64,000 nt of DNA from Bradyrhizobium liaoningense (GCF_018130955.1 NZ_JAFCJM010000018.1:61476-125475); one strand, 5' to 3'. Shown: positions 1 to 8,586, counted from the first letter of the stretch. Notes: generated by a model not told the origin, from the letters alone. A program made the numbers and translations.

Positions 1-800
1 GTCTTGCCCTCCAGCGTCTGGATCGCGCTCTTGCGGACGGCCACGGGCACGTTGCGCGCAGCGAGGACGAGCCGCGCCGTGACGAACAGGCCGGGCCGCA
101 GCCGGCCGTCCGGATTGGGCAGCACGACGCGCGCCAGCGCGGTCTGGGTCTCGCTGCTGCCGATCGGCGCGACATAGGAGATCGTACCCTTGATTTCGCC
201 GCGCCCGTCGTCGGGATCGATCAGCACCTCGTCGCCGAGCCGCACGCGGCGCAGATCCTGGCGGTAGATCGACAGGTCGACCCAGATAGTGGAGAGGTCG
301 GCAACCACGAAGGCCGGCTTCTGTTCGGAGGCGTATTCGCCGAGCGAGATCTGGCGCTCGATGATGGTGCCGCCGATCGGCGCCTTCAAATCGTAGACCG
401 TCAGGCTCTGGTTGCTCTCGATCGATGCGAGCAAATCGTCCTTGGCGACCTTGTCGCCGATCCGCTTCAGGATCGATTTTGCGACGCCGGGGAAGCGCGG
501 GGTCACCTGGACCACGGCCTCCTGATTGGCGCGCAGCATGCCGTTGAAGGACAGCGTGTCCGTCAGCGTCGCGCTGGCCGCCTCCGCAAGAATGACGCCG
601 GCGGCCGCGAGCTTGACGTCGCTGATCCGGATGCGATCGGCGCCGTGCTCGTCCTGCTCGACGTGCTCCTTTGCGGGCTTCTCCGGCTTTTTCTCCGCCT
701 GTTCGGTGCTCTCGACCTTGGCCGGCGCGAGCATCGCGTAGCCATAGGCGCCGAGCCCGGCCGCGACCAGCGCGGCGATGATGGTGGAGGAGGTCTTCAT
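1..800 (-). CDS. Efflux RND transporter periplasmic adaptor subunit (CzcB-like), partial
   Basis: The gene runs off the left edge, so only about the first 266 codons are present. The protein starts with one hydrophobic segment (about residues 3-22), followed by a Lys/Glu/His-rich linker. After that come lipoyl/barrel-sandwich and beta-barrel regions typical of HlyD/CzcB adaptors, with stretches such as DKVAKDDLLASIES and LKAPIGGTIIERQISLGEYA. Such adaptors join an inner-membrane RND pump to an outer-membrane channel in the periplasm. Its ATG overlaps the stop of the upstream TolC-like gene by four bases (ATGA), so the two are translationally coupled. The RND pump gene should follow outside the window. 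A divalent metal substrate is inferred from the CzcC-CzcB order. Confidence 0.85.
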   Translation of the reverse strand, partial: MKTSSTIIAALVAAGLGAYGYAMLAPAKVESTEQAEKKPEKPAKEHVEQDEHGADRIRISDVKLAAAGVILAEAASATLTDTLSFNGMLRANQEAVVQVTPRFPGVAKSILKRIGDKVAKDDLLASIESNQSLTVYDLKAPIGGTIIERQISLGEYASEQKPAFVVADLSTIWVDLSIYRQDLRRVRLGDEVLIDPDDGRGEIKGTISYVAPIGSSETQTALARVVLPNPDGRLRPGLFVTARLVLAARNVPVAVRKSAIQTLEGK

Positions 801-2071
801 CGCGCGCTCTCCCGCGCCAGCGTAAAGGGATTTCCGACCAGGCCCTCGATGGTGGCGATGGCGGCGTGGAAGTTTTGCAGGGCTTCCTGCTCGCGCAGCC
901 GTGCCTGGGCGACGCTCGCCTGCGCGTCCAGCACCTCCAGCAGGGTGAAACGACCCTGGCCGTAGCCCTGGGAAATTGCTTCCGATGCTTCCTGCGCCTT
1001 CGGGATCGCGACCTCGCGCAGCACGGCGAGCTCACGCAGCGAACCCTGGAGCGAGTCATAGGCGCGCCCGGCGATCACGATCAGCGTGTTGCGGTTGGCC
1101 TCGCGCTCGGCCTTGGTCTTGGCGAGGCTCTCCTGCGCGGAGAGGATGTTGCCCTGGTTCCGGTCGAACACGGGGATCGGCACCGACAGGGTCAGGCGGA
1201 CAGCATCGTCATTGGTCTCGTTGAAATGGCGCCAGCCGGCCGCGATCCGCACGTCCGGATAGGGTTTGAGGCGTGCCAGCAACAGCTCAGCATTGCGCTG
1301 CGCGAAGACGGCGGTCCAGCGCACCAGTTGCGGATTGGCGTCGATGGCGGCGACGACCGATTGGAACGAGGGCGGGCGGCCAATGGTGTCGAGCCGTCCG
1401 GAGACCTCGCCGAATTTTGCCGTGGTGTCGCCCATCAGCACGGCGAGCTCCCGCCGGGCGCTCGCCAGCGTCGCCTTGAGGCGCACGCGGTCGGCCTTGA
1501 CCAGCGCGGAGGCGACTTCGGCGCGACCGGTCTCGGCCGGCGAGGAGGCGCCGGCCTCGACGCGCCGGCGGAGGAGCGGCGTCAGGCGATCGATCGCCGT
1601 GACCTGCTCGTCGAGGATCTGGATGCGGCGCTGGGCGCCGAGCACGCTGAGGAACGCAATCGCGGTCTCCGACAGCACCTCGAGCCTGATCGCCTTGCGC
1701 TGGATCGCGGCGACGTCGATGCCGGCTTCGCCTGCGGCAATGCGCGCCTCGCGCTTGCCGAACAGCTCAAAACCCTGGCTGATCTGGAGCGTGGTCTCGG
1801 CCGACCTGGTGCCGCGGTAGATGCCGGTGCCGAAGGAATTGTCCTGCTCGTAAGACAGCTCGGGATTGAGCAGCGCGCCGGCCTGGATGCGCTGGCCCGT
1901 GGCGATGCCGACGTCCCGTTCGGCCGCGGTCAGACGCGGGCTCGCGGCCAGCGCGCGCGTGAGCGCCGCGCGCATCGTCAGGGTCTGGGCGCACGCGGGC
2001 TCGCCATAAAGCCCACCGATCAGAATAGCCGTCGCGCACGCCAAGCGCGCGGCAGTTCGCCTGCAAAACAT
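797..2071 (-). CDS. TolC family outer-membrane efflux protein (CzcC-like)
   Basis: This is an outer-membrane channel subunit of a tripartite metal efflux pump. The protein (424 aa from this ATG) has a signal peptide ending near ACAQ and two OEP-type coiled-coil repeats with long Ala/Arg/Glu-rich helices, of usual length for CzcC. I chose the internal ATG at 2071 because it places the charged MFCRRTAARLA directly before the hydrophobic signal core. An in-frame ATG at 2116 would add 15 residues and is also possible. Its stop overlaps the start of the CzcB-like adaptor gene. A small His/Cys-motif membrane protein gene lies just upstream in the same orientation, so the three probably form one operon. 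Confidence 0.85.
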   Translation of the reverse strand: MFCRRTAARLACATAILIGGLYGEPACAQTLTMRAALTRALAASPRLTAAERDVGIATGQRIQAGALLNPELSYEQDNSFGTGIYRGTRSAETTLQISQGFELFGKREARIAAGEAGIDVAAIQRKAIRLEVLSETAIAFLSVLGAQRRIQILDEQVTAIDRLTPLLRRRVEAGASSPAETGRAEVASALVKADRVRLKATLASARRELAVLMGDTTAKFGEVSGRLDTIGRPPSFQSVVAAIDANPQLVRWTAVFAQRNAELLLARLKPYPDVRIAAGWRHFNETNDDAVRLTLSVPIPVFDRNQGNILSAQESLAKTKAEREANRNTLIVIAGRAYDSLQGSLRELAVLREVAIPKAQEASEAISQGYGQGRFTLLEVLDAQASVAQARLREQEALQNFHAAIATIEGLVGNPFTLARESAR

Positions 2072-2144
2072 GGAAACGACCTGTGAAGGACAAAGCCTTA
2101 TCAAGGACAACGTCATGGACGCGCGAAGCGCCCGGCTGATCGGT

Positions 2145-2630
2145 TCAGGTCAGATGTTTGGGGGGCGGGGAGTCCGTATCGGGCACGATGCCCGCAAGAG
2201 CCGGCAAACGCGGCGAGGCCGGTTGGGTTACGGGTTCAGCCGGCGTTACCGGAAGCACGGCTTGTGCAACGGCGACCGAGAAGCAGCCATGGCAGTGATG
2301 GCCGGCGATCGCCTTGTGATCGGCGTGCCCGGACGCCGCACCGAGCACGGTGACGATGTCCGATTGGCCAGACGAAGCTGATACGTCGACGTCGTAGATG
2401 CCGTGCAGCGTTCCACTCAGCAGATACAGGGTCGCAACGAGCACGGCGAGGAGCCCGCGCCAATTGCGCAGGTGGACGACTCCCTTGGGCCGGCGAATGG
2501 AGAACACGTCGTCACTCTCGTTGCGTTGCACCCGCGTAGCACGCCGACGGGAACGGTGTCGACGTGCAATAATATTACGTGCGGGGAACTTGTTGTCGCG
2601 GGTGTCGAACGCTTGGCGCCACGTATTCAT
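2145..2630 (-). CDS. Small membrane protein with HHCHGC motif, head of czc-like operon
   Basis: The function is unknown. The 161-aa frame has a basic N-terminal part of doubtful reality. Then comes one clear hydrophobic helix (WRGLLAVLVATLYLLSG) and a periplasmic-type tail holding HADHKAIAGHHCHGCFS, a cluster of four His and two Cys that could bind a metal ion. It lies about 70 bp upstream of the CzcC-like gene on the same strand. This suggests a role in metal sensing or delivery for the efflux pump, which is inference. The pattern recalls DUF2946 proteins such as the one at 41789, but I would not assign the family. No good internal ATG is present, so the start is uncertain. Confidence 0.6.
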   Translation of the reverse strand: MNTWRQAFDTRDNKFPARNIIARRHRSRRRATRVQRNESDDVFSIRRPKGVVHLRNWRGLLAVLVATLYLLSGTLHGIYDVDVSASSGQSDIVTVLGAASGHADHKAIAGHHCHGCFSVAVAQAVLPVTPAEPVTQPASPRLPALAGIVPDTDSPPPKHLT

Positions 2631-2632
2631 TC

Positions 2633-2717
2633 GTCATGCCCCGGCTTGTCCCGGGCATCCACGTTCTTCGGTGCCGCGGGAAAGGTCGTGGATGGCCGGG
2701 ACAAGCCCGGCCATGAC
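2633..2717. repeat. Palindromic intergenic repeat
   Basis: An imperfect inverted repeat of about 30 bp arms. The left arm starts GTCATG and carries CCGGCTTGTCCCGG; the right arm carries CCGGGACAAGCCCGG and ends CATGAC, with CCACG/CGTGG at the inner ends. It fills the gap between the czc-like operon promoter side and the end of pepT. From memory, elements with this core are frequent between genes in Bradyrhizobiaceae. It could fold into a stable RNA hairpin on either strand and may help end pepT transcription. Confidence 0.75.
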
Positions 2718-2738
2718 GCTGAGGCGCCTTAGGTAGGC

Positions 2739-3989
2739 CTAAGCCCGTTCCTCCCAGATCATCGCGAGATGCACGATGGTCTGCACGGCCTTCTCCATGT
2801 CCTGACGGCTCACCCATTCCAGCCGCGAATGAAAGGCATGTTCGCCGGCAAAGATGTTGGGGCAGGGCAGGCCCATGAAGGAGAGGCGCGAGCCGTCCGT
2901 GCCGCCGCGGATCGCGGTGCGCATCGGGCGTAGCCCGGCGCGGCGGATCGCCTCGATGGCATATTCGAGGACGTGCGGGTGACGGTCGATCACCTGCTTC
3001 ATGTTGCGGTACTGCTCCCTGACCTCGAACTTGTAGGTCGAGCGCGGAAACTCCTTCATCACGTCCTTGACGATGCCCTCGAGCAGCGCCTCCTTCTCCT
3101 TCAGGCCCTCCTCGGTGAAGTCGCGCACAATGAACGACAGCGTGGCCTGCTCCAGTGCGCCGGAGATGCCGATCGGATGCAGGAAACCTTGCTTGCCTGA
3201 GGTTGTCTCCGGCGAGCAGCCTTCCTTCGGCAGACGTTCGACGATGGCGGCCGCGATCTTGATCGCGTGCTCCATCTTGCCCTTGGCATAGCCGGGATGG
3301 GCGCTGACGCCGTGGATGGTGACCGTGGCACCGTCGGCGGAGAAGGTCTCGTCCTCGACGCAGCCGGCGCTCTCGCCGTCCATGGTGTAGCCGAAATCGG
3401 CCCCGAGCTTCTTGATGTCGACATTGTCGACGCCGCGGCCGATCTCCTCATCCGGTGTGAACAGGATCTTGATGGTGCCGTGCTTCACATCGGGGTTGTT
3501 GATGAAGAAGTGCGCGGCATCCATGATCTCGGCGACGCCGGCCTTGTTGTCGGCACCCAGCAGGGTGGTGCCGTCGGTGGTGATGATGTCGTTGCCGATC
3601 TGGTTCTTCAATGCAGGATGCTCGGCGAAGCGGATCACCTGGGTGGGGTCGGCTGTGAGGACGATGTCGCCGCCGCGGTAGTTCTTCACGACCTGCGGCT
3701 TGACGTCCTTGCCCGAACAGTCGGGCGAGGTGTCCATGTGCGAGCAGAAGCAGATCACCGGCACCTTCTTGTCGGTGTTGGCGGGGATCGTCGCATAGAC
3801 GTAGCCATGGTCGTCGAGATGGGCGTCTGCGACACCGATCGCCTTTAGCTCGGTGACGAGCACGCGGCCGAGATCCTTTTGCTTCTCGGTCGAGGGCGAG
3901 GTCGGAGACTCGGGATCGGATTGGGTGTCGATGGTGACGTAGCGCAGGAAGCGTTCGGTCACGGTATGCAAGAAGGTGAGGGAGGACAT
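2739..3989 (-). CDS. pepT: Peptidase T (tripeptide aminopeptidase)
   Basis: A cytoplasmic di-zinc M20 family aminopeptidase that releases the N-terminal residue of tripeptides. The 416-aa length fits PepT. Visible metal-site residues are H84 and D86 (SHMDTSPD), D147 (LGADNKAG), E181/E182 (PDEEIGRG), D204 (YTMDGE) and a late His in EHAFHSRLEW. The dimerisation domain (HGVSAHPGYAKGKM) sits in the middle as expected. The gene is downstream of the HU gene on the same strand, with a terminator-like hairpin between them, so it is probably transcribed alone. Confidence 0.95.
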   Translation of the reverse strand: MSSLTFLHTVTERFLRYVTIDTQSDPESPTSPSTEKQKDLGRVLVTELKAIGVADAHLDDHGYVYATIPANTDKKVPVICFCSHMDTSPDCSGKDVKPQVVKNYRGGDIVLTADPTQVIRFAEHPALKNQIGNDIITTDGTTLLGADNKAGVAEIMDAAHFFINNPDVKHGTIKILFTPDEEIGRGVDNVDIKKLGADFGYTMDGESAGCVEDETFSADGATVTIHGVSAHPGYAKGKMEHAIKIAAAIVERLPKEGCSPETTSGKQGFLHPIGISGALEQATLSFIVRDFTEEGLKEKEALLEGIVKDVMKEFPRSTYKFEVREQYRNMKQVIDRHPHVLEYAIEAIRRAGLRPMRTAIRGGTDGSRLSFMGLPCPNIFAGEHAFHSRLEWVSRQDMEKAVQTIVHLAMIWEERA

Positions 3990-4032
3990 TTCAGTTCAAA
4001 CCGCCGGATCAGGTGAGCTTGCGATATAGCAG

Positions 4033-4066
4033 AAAAGCGTCATTCCAGGGGCCGCCGGAATGACGC
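4033..4066 (-). terminator. Rho-independent terminator after the HU gene
   Basis: On the minus strand a perfect 10-bp stem, GCGTCATTCC paired with GGAATGACGC, is followed by TTTT. It lies about 25 bp past the stop of the HU-type gene and before pepT. Confidence 0.65.
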
Positions 4067-4089
4067 TCTCAGTGAGGCCCGCACGAATG

Positions 4090-4389
4090 TCAGATCGCTT
4101 CTGCGAGTTCCTTGGCCGGACGGAAGGTGACCTTCTTCCTGGCCTTGATGTGGATCGGCTCGCCGGTCGAGGGAATCCGGCCCATGCGGGCGGCGCGCTT
4201 GCGCACCTGGAGGATGCCGAGGCCGACGATCCGGACGCGGTCGCCCTTTTTCAGGTGTTTTGCAATCAGGTCGATCGTATCGGTGAGGATGGCCTCGGCC
4301 TGTTTCTTGGAGAGGTCCTGGCCCTCCGCGATGTCGGCGGCGAGGTGCCTGAGGGTAATGGTGGCCGGAGCCGCTGCCTTTTTCGCCAT
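4090..4389 (-). CDS. HU family DNA-binding protein
   Basis: A small histone-like protein that bends DNA and compacts the nucleoid. From the ATG at 4389 it is 99 aa, close to the usual 90-100. It shows the HU/IHF fold signature: KKQAEAILTDTIDLIAKHLKKGDRVRIVGLGILQ, then RKAARMGR-like arm residues and a C-terminal KKVTFRPAKEL. This start is chosen because AGGAGG lies six bases upstream; a longer frame to 4464 has no such site. The Ala/Lys-rich N-terminus (MAKKAAAPA) is a short extension. It is a stand-alone gene with its own terminator. Confidence 0.9.
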   Translation of the reverse strand: MAKKAAAPATITLRHLAADIAEGQDLSKKQAEAILTDTIDLIAKHLKKGDRVRIVGLGILQVRKRAARMGRIPSTGEPIHIKARKKVTFRPAKELAEAI

Positions 4390-4586
4390 GTCGGGCCTCC
4401 TGGTGGCGCGAATGCCGGCAATCCCGCGGATCCGGCGGACAGTTCCGGAAATCCGGCCAAGCATCGGGCAGGCCTAGACGATTCGGGGCCGGGCTGCCTA
4501 TGCGGCCCAATTGAACGCGCCAATGCCCCCGCAAAAACGGTGGGGTGGCTCGATTTTAGGCTAAGGCTATGAAGGGATTGCCAAAA

Positions 4587-4663
<77 letters not shown>

Positions 4664-4775
4664 GTGGCTCGCTGTACGCGCGCGGAACGAGGGGGGACTT
4701 AAAGGGGGGACATGGTGAAGTCAAGGACGTTGCGCTTCGCCGCGGGGGGCTTGCCAAGCATTGCTCTGGAAAACG

Positions 4776-4799
4776 AAAAAGCCGCCCGAAGGCGGCCAC
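4776..4799 (-). terminator. Rho-independent terminator of the 67-aa protein gene
   Basis: On the minus strand GCCGCC-TTCG-GGCGGC is followed by TTTTT. It lies about 25 bp beyond the stop of the small gene at 4824. Confidence 0.85.
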
Positions 4800-4823
4800 C
4801 TGTCAGCCCTGAAATGAGGCTTG

Positions 4824-5027
4824 TCAGCGGATTTCCGAGGTCGCCGAGCTGGTCACGACAACCGGCTTTCCGGCCTTGATGACGTGGGTGCTCTGCGCAG
4901 TCTGGCTGTAGTCGACATTGGTCCGTGCCGCGATCCCGAAGCCCGCCACCAAAATACCGGCCACCAGCGCCACCACCACGACCTTCAGGTGCGTCGCACG
5001 ATCAGCAGAGTGAATGGAGTGGTTCAT
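4824..5027 (-). CDS. Small single-helix membrane protein of unknown function
   Basis: A 67-aa protein with a short polar N-terminus (MNHSIHSADRATH), one hydrophobic helix (VVVVALVAGILVAGFGIA, about residues 16-33) and a short polar tail rich in Thr/Ser/Val. It may be an anchored or secreted small protein. GGAGG lies at good distance before the ATG and a strong terminator follows the stop, so it is a real independent transcription unit. I do not recognise a named family. Confidence 0.75.
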   Translation of the reverse strand: MNHSIHSADRATHLKVVVVALVAGILVAGFGIAARTNVDYSQTAQSTHVIKAGKPVVVTSSATSEIR

Positions 5028-5190
5028 TTGAGCCTCCGGGCGGGCTTTGCCGCCGTCTGTTGGCTCTTCTTCTAGGGTCGGTCTGTTTCCGGATGGTTTC
5101 GCGGGTTCCGCAAAATGGTTTCATTTGGCGGATTCCCTGGTTTCGTCCCCCGGCTGCCGGAAGCCGTCCCGGCCGGGGACGATTCCCGGT

Positions 5191-6486
5191 TCAGGCTGCT
5201 GCCCGATTAATATTGTCCCGGATGGTGCGGGCGGCCCAGACGAACAGCAGTGCGCCGAGGGTGGACGTGACGGCGGCCGACAGCAGGGAATAGCGCACCG
5301 CCTCGACCCCGTAAGTTCCCTTCAGCGCGTCATTGATCATGCCGACCACGAGCGGACCGACGCCCTGGCCGAAGCAGGTCGCGGTGAGCGCGATGAGGGC
5401 GGAGGCGAGCGCCCGCATGCTGGGCTTTGCCACCGTCTGGGCGATCGCAAAGATCGGCCCGAGATGGCAGCCGACCAGGAACGAGGTCAGCGCCAGCATC
5501 GCCACCATGGTCGCAAAATCCTGCGTCAGCATGCAGAGCGCAAACACAGGACCGGCGAGGCCCGACGTGATCGCGGGCGCCCACAGCTTCCAGCGGTCGT
5601 CGCGGCGACTGATATGCGCCACCATGAAGCCGCCGAGCAATGTCCCGGCCATGCCGGCCAGCCCCTTGAAGGTGCCGGCATAGGTGCCGATCTCGGCGCT
5701 GGAGAGATGATGCACGCGCGCCAGGAACGGCGGAATCCAGGCCGCGGTCGAATAGTTGGTGTAGGTGGTGAGACAAAAGCCGATCAGCACGATGATGAAG
5801 CTTTGCTGCGAGGCCAGGAAGCGCAGCGTCGGCCCGAGCGGCTCGGGCGTAAACGTCTCCTGCATCGCGCCGCGCTTCGGCTCTGATATCGTCAGCCACA
5901 GCACGAGGGCGAGCAGGATCCCGGGGAGGCCCGCAACGTAGAAGGCCATCCGCCAGCCATAGTGCTGGTTGATGTAGCCGCCGATGAAATAGCCGAGGAA
6001 GACGCCGAGATAGGTGCCGATGGCGTAGATGCCGAGCGCGCGCGGTCGCTCGTTCTTGCTGAAGAGGTCGGCGACGATTGACTGCGAGGCGGGTGAGCCA
6101 GCGGATTCGCCGATGCCGACGCCGATGCGCGCCAGCGCCAGCGAGGTGACGCTGGTCGCCATGCCGCACAGCGCCGTCATCGCGCTCCAAAAGGCGAACG
6201 CGATCGCGACGATGTTGCGCCGGTTCAGCCGGTCGGCGATGCGGGCGATAGGAATGCCGAGCAGTGAGTAGAACAGCGCGAAGCCAAAACCCGCGAGCAG
6301 GCCCATCATGGTGTCGCTGAGCGCGAACTCCTTCTTGATGGGCTCGATCAGCACGTTGAAGATGGTGCGATCGAGAAAGTTCAGGGCATAAACGATGGTG
6401 AGCAGCCCGAGCACATAGTATCGCCGCGCCGACCGCTTTGCGGCCGCATCCGTCTGCACGGAAAGCTGTGACGTCACGTCGACCAT
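5191..6486 (-). CDS. MFS transporter
   Basis: A 431-aa major facilitator superfamily permease with about 12 membrane helices. It shows the MFS loop motif near GIPIARIADRLNRRN (between helices 2 and 3), and GIGESAGSPASQSIVADLF fits the helix-4/5 region. It is of the aromatic-acid/sugar-phosphate type seen beside catabolic genes. The start has GGGGGGAAG upstream. It sits 35 bp downstream of the Rieske oxygenase gene on the same strand, so both are likely one operon and the transporter may import the oxygenase substrate. The substrate cannot be read from the sequence. Confidence 0.88.
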   Translation of the reverse strand: MVDVTSQLSVQTDAAAKRSARRYYVLGLLTIVYALNFLDRTIFNVLIEPIKKEFALSDTMMGLLAGFGFALFYSLLGIPIARIADRLNRRNIVAIAFAFWSAMTALCGMATSVTSLALARIGVGIGESAGSPASQSIVADLFSKNERPRALGIYAIGTYLGVFLGYFIGGYINQHYGWRMAFYVAGLPGILLALVLWLTISEPKRGAMQETFTPEPLGPTLRFLASQQSFIIVLIGFCLTTYTNYSTAAWIPPFLARVHHLSSAEIGTYAGTFKGLAGMAGTLLGGFMVAHISRRDDRWKLWAPAITSGLAGPVFALCMLTQDFATMVAMLALTSFLVGCHLGPIFAIAQTVAKPSMRALASALIALTATCFGQGVGPLVVGMINDALKGTYGVEAVRYSLLSAAVTSTLGALLFVWAARTIRDNINRAAA

Positions 6487-6521
6487 GACTTCCCCCCAAT
6501 ATGTTTTATGGTTTTGGTCGT

Positions 6522-7712
6522 TCAGGCTTCGCGGATGTAGTTCCCCGCTTCAAATTCCACTGGCGGTGCGTTGGGCTCAAAGGAGACGCCGATCGGATCC
6601 TTACCCGCGGCGAGGGCCTCCAACTGCTCGCCCAGCATGCGCCGCATCATCAGGATGCCGCGGTCGCTCTGGCCGAAATGCTCCTCGGAGTGAACAGTTA
6701 CGGGGCCCTGGCCGACCTGGGCCTCATAGTCGCCGGGGAATTTCTGGTGCTCTTCCTCGCTCATGTCCCACCAGAGTTTTCCGTTGAATTTCGAGCGCAT
6801 GCGGCTGATGTCGCCAGTGTTCTTGACGCGGCCGGCGACGTAGATGCGGAACGAGGTGTCGTCGATCGGCAGCGTCCAGCCGATCGACTCGACGCGGGCA
6901 AATTGCGCCACGCGCGGATTGGGTACGACGCGCAGGGTGGGGAGTGCGGCCTCGCTCACGCGATAAAACACCTTGCCGTCATCCTGCTTGCGCACCGAGC
7001 GCACAAGGATGCCGCGCGGCGATTTCTCGAACCTCACCTCGGGAATCGAGGCCATCATGGTGGTGAATTGCGGACCGCTGAATGAGCCATGAAGCACCGG
7101 CACGTGGAACGGATCGACCACGTTCTCGAAATGCTGGAGCCAGTTGCAGGGGATGATGGCCGGCCCGCCGCCGCCGATCGAGGAGTCGTCGGCCTCGACG
7201 ATTTCGCCATCGTCCATGTTTTCCAGGCATTCATAAGCCGGCAGGACCGGGCGTTTCTCGGCCGGGCCCATATAGGCGAAGATCAAGCCGTAGCGCTCTT
7301 CGACCGGGTACCAGGGCTGGCGCACCTTGTCCTTGAATTGTCCGCCATCGGGCTCGCAGGGTTGCTCCAGGCAATGGCCTTCCGTGTCGAACTTCCAGCC
7401 GTGGTAGCAGCAGCGGATGCCGTCTTCCTCCACCTTGCCGTAGTAGAGGGTCGTGCCGCGATGACAGCAGCGGGCGTGGAGAAGGCCGACGCGACCGTGC
7501 TTGTCGCGAAACAGGATCAGATCCTCGCCGAGTGCGCGCACCTTCTTCGGCGTGTCCGTGGCGTCGCTGACGAGACCGACCGGATGCCAGTAGCGGCGCA
7601 GGAACTCACCCATGGGCGTGCCGCGCGCGACTGAGGTCAGCTCGGTGCGCGTGGTGGTCGGCTTCATCGCGTAGGCCGTCCCGAGATCGCGATCCCGCTG
7701 GGTGATGGTCAT
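6522..7712 (-). CDS. Rieske-type aromatic ring-hydroxylating oxygenase, alpha subunit
   Basis: A 396-aa oxygenase component with an N-terminal Rieske [2Fe-2S] domain. The ligands C82-x-H84 and C101-x2-H104 are visible (CCHRG and CCYHGW). A catalytic domain follows with the mononuclear iron ligands H203 and H208 in VVDPFHVPVLHG. It resembles the phenoxybenzoate dioxygenase/vanillate demethylase branch, which acts on substituted aromatics using a separate reductase. No reductase gene is nearby. It has a perfect AGGAGG site and is divergent from a MarR gene that probably controls it. Confidence 0.88.
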   Translation of the reverse strand: MTITQRDRDLGTAYAMKPTTTRTELTSVARGTPMGEFLRRYWHPVGLVSDATDTPKKVRALGEDLILFRDKHGRVGLLHARCCHRGTTLYYGKVEEDGIRCCYHGWKFDTEGHCLEQPCEPDGGQFKDKVRQPWYPVEERYGLIFAYMGPAEKRPVLPAYECLENMDDGEIVEADDSSIGGGGPAIIPCNWLQHFENVVDPFHVPVLHGSFSGPQFTTMMASIPEVRFEKSPRGILVRSVRKQDDGKVFYRVSEAALPTLRVVPNPRVAQFARVESIGWTLPIDDTSFRIYVAGRVKNTGDISRMRSKFNGKLWWDMSEEEHQKFPGDYEAQVGQGPVTVHSEEHFGQSDRGILMMRRMLGEQLEALAAGKDPIGVSFEPNAPPVEFEAGNYIREA

Positions 7713-7761
7713 GACCGTATCCTCCTGCCGCAGCCTTGATGGCCGCGGTCGTTTTCATCCG

Positions 7762-7796
7762 TTGACCAAGTCAAGGGTAGATCGATGACATTGTCA
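7762..7796. promoter_or_regulatory. Pair of TGAC-N3-GTCA inverted repeats (candidate MarR operators)
   Basis: TTGAC-CAA-GTCAA at 7762-7774 and TGAC-ATT-GTCA at 7786-7796 share the same arms. Their centres are 23 bp apart, about two helical turns. They lie in the divergent region between the Rieske oxygenase gene and the MarR gene, so they are good candidates for MarR binding. Function is inferred. Confidence 0.5.
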
Positions 7797-7803
7797 ACGA
7801 TTT

Positions 7804-7818
7804 TAAGAAGGCTTCTTA
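7804..7818. promoter_or_regulatory. Perfect 15-bp palindrome upstream of the MarR gene
   Basis: TAAGAAG-G-CTTCTTA has perfect 7-bp arms around a central G. It is a second class of possible operator in the same divergent gap, unlike the TGAC-type sites next to it. Confidence 0.4.
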
Positions 7819-7890
7819 GTCGCATTTGGAAGTGCTGCGCCGCACCCCACCGGACTTGGCAGGCCGCAGCTTTCTTGGCAGAGGTGACGC

Positions 7891-8406
7891 ATGAGCCAGA
7901 AACCGAGCAAGGCGAGGCGGGAGCTGCCCGCAGTCGACGCGAGCCAGCCGCCGGCGCCGATCACCGTGATGCTGTCGTCGCGGCTGATGGTGCTCGCGAA
8001 CCTGCTCAAGCGCGGCGCGATGCTGCGCTACAAGCGGCTTGTGGGACTGAACTCGGTCGAATTCGGTCTCGTCGCTTCGCTCGGCCGCCGTCCGCCGATG
8101 AGCGTGGCGCGGCTCGCCGAAGCGGTCGGCCAGGACAAGGGGCAGATCAGCCGCGCGCTCGCGGAACTCGTGGCGCGCAAGCTGATCGCGAAGGCGGTCA
8201 ATCCCAACGATAATCGCGAGGTACTGGTTTCCCTGACCAAGGCAGGTCTCGCCGCGCATGACGCGATCGTCGCAGGCGCGCAGGAGCGCAACCGGCTGCT
8301 GCTGGAGCAACTCAGCAACGACGAGCTCGCGTTGTTGATGGAACAGATCGATCGCCTGACTACGACCGCCGCCGACATGCTCGATCGCGAAAGAGAGCTC
8401 GGCTGA
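7891..8406 (+). CDS. MarR family transcriptional regulator
   Basis: A 171-aa winged helix-turn-helix protein. After a Pro-rich N-terminal tail, helices lead to the recognition region (MSVARLAEAVGQDKGQISRALAELVARKLI, about residues 70-100). The wing (NPNDNREVLVSLTKAG) and a C-terminal dimerisation helix follow. MarR proteins usually repress an adjacent catabolic or efflux gene and release DNA on binding a small aromatic ligand. It is divergent from the Rieske oxygenase/MFS pair, which is the likely target. AGAGGTGA precedes the ATG. Confidence 0.9.
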   Translation: MSQKPSKARRELPAVDASQPPAPITVMLSSRLMVLANLLKRGAMLRYKRLVGLNSVEFGLVASLGRRPPMSVARLAEAVGQDKGQISRALAELVARKLIAKAVNPNDNREVLVSLTKAGLAAHDAIVAGAQERNRLLLEQLSNDELALLMEQIDRLTTTAADMLDRERELG

Positions 8407-8425
8407 TCGTTCAGCAGTTTTGAAC

Positions 8426-8496
8426 CCTTCTTGGAGACTCTCAATCCTTCTTGGAGACTCTCTAAGAGTTCTTCTAAGAGGTCTTCTATTAGGCCG
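8426..8496. repeat. Two nested tandem direct repeats before the TonB receptor
   Basis: A 17-bp unit CCTTCTTGGAGACTCTC occurs at 8426 and 8446 (20-bp period). Directly after it come TCTAAGAGTTCT (8461), TCTAAGAGGTCT (8473) and the partial TCTATTAGGCCG (8485), a 12-bp period. The array lies 90-160 bp upstream of the siderophore receptor start. It may be a binding array for an iron regulator or a slippage-prone spacer; neither is shown. Confidence 0.6.
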
Positions 8497-8586
8497 CGTA
8501 CGCGCACTCGCATAAGCACCACCGCAACGCATGTCGTCACGGGACTGACGGCATGACGGAACGAACAAGCAGGTTGGGGTGGCGCG

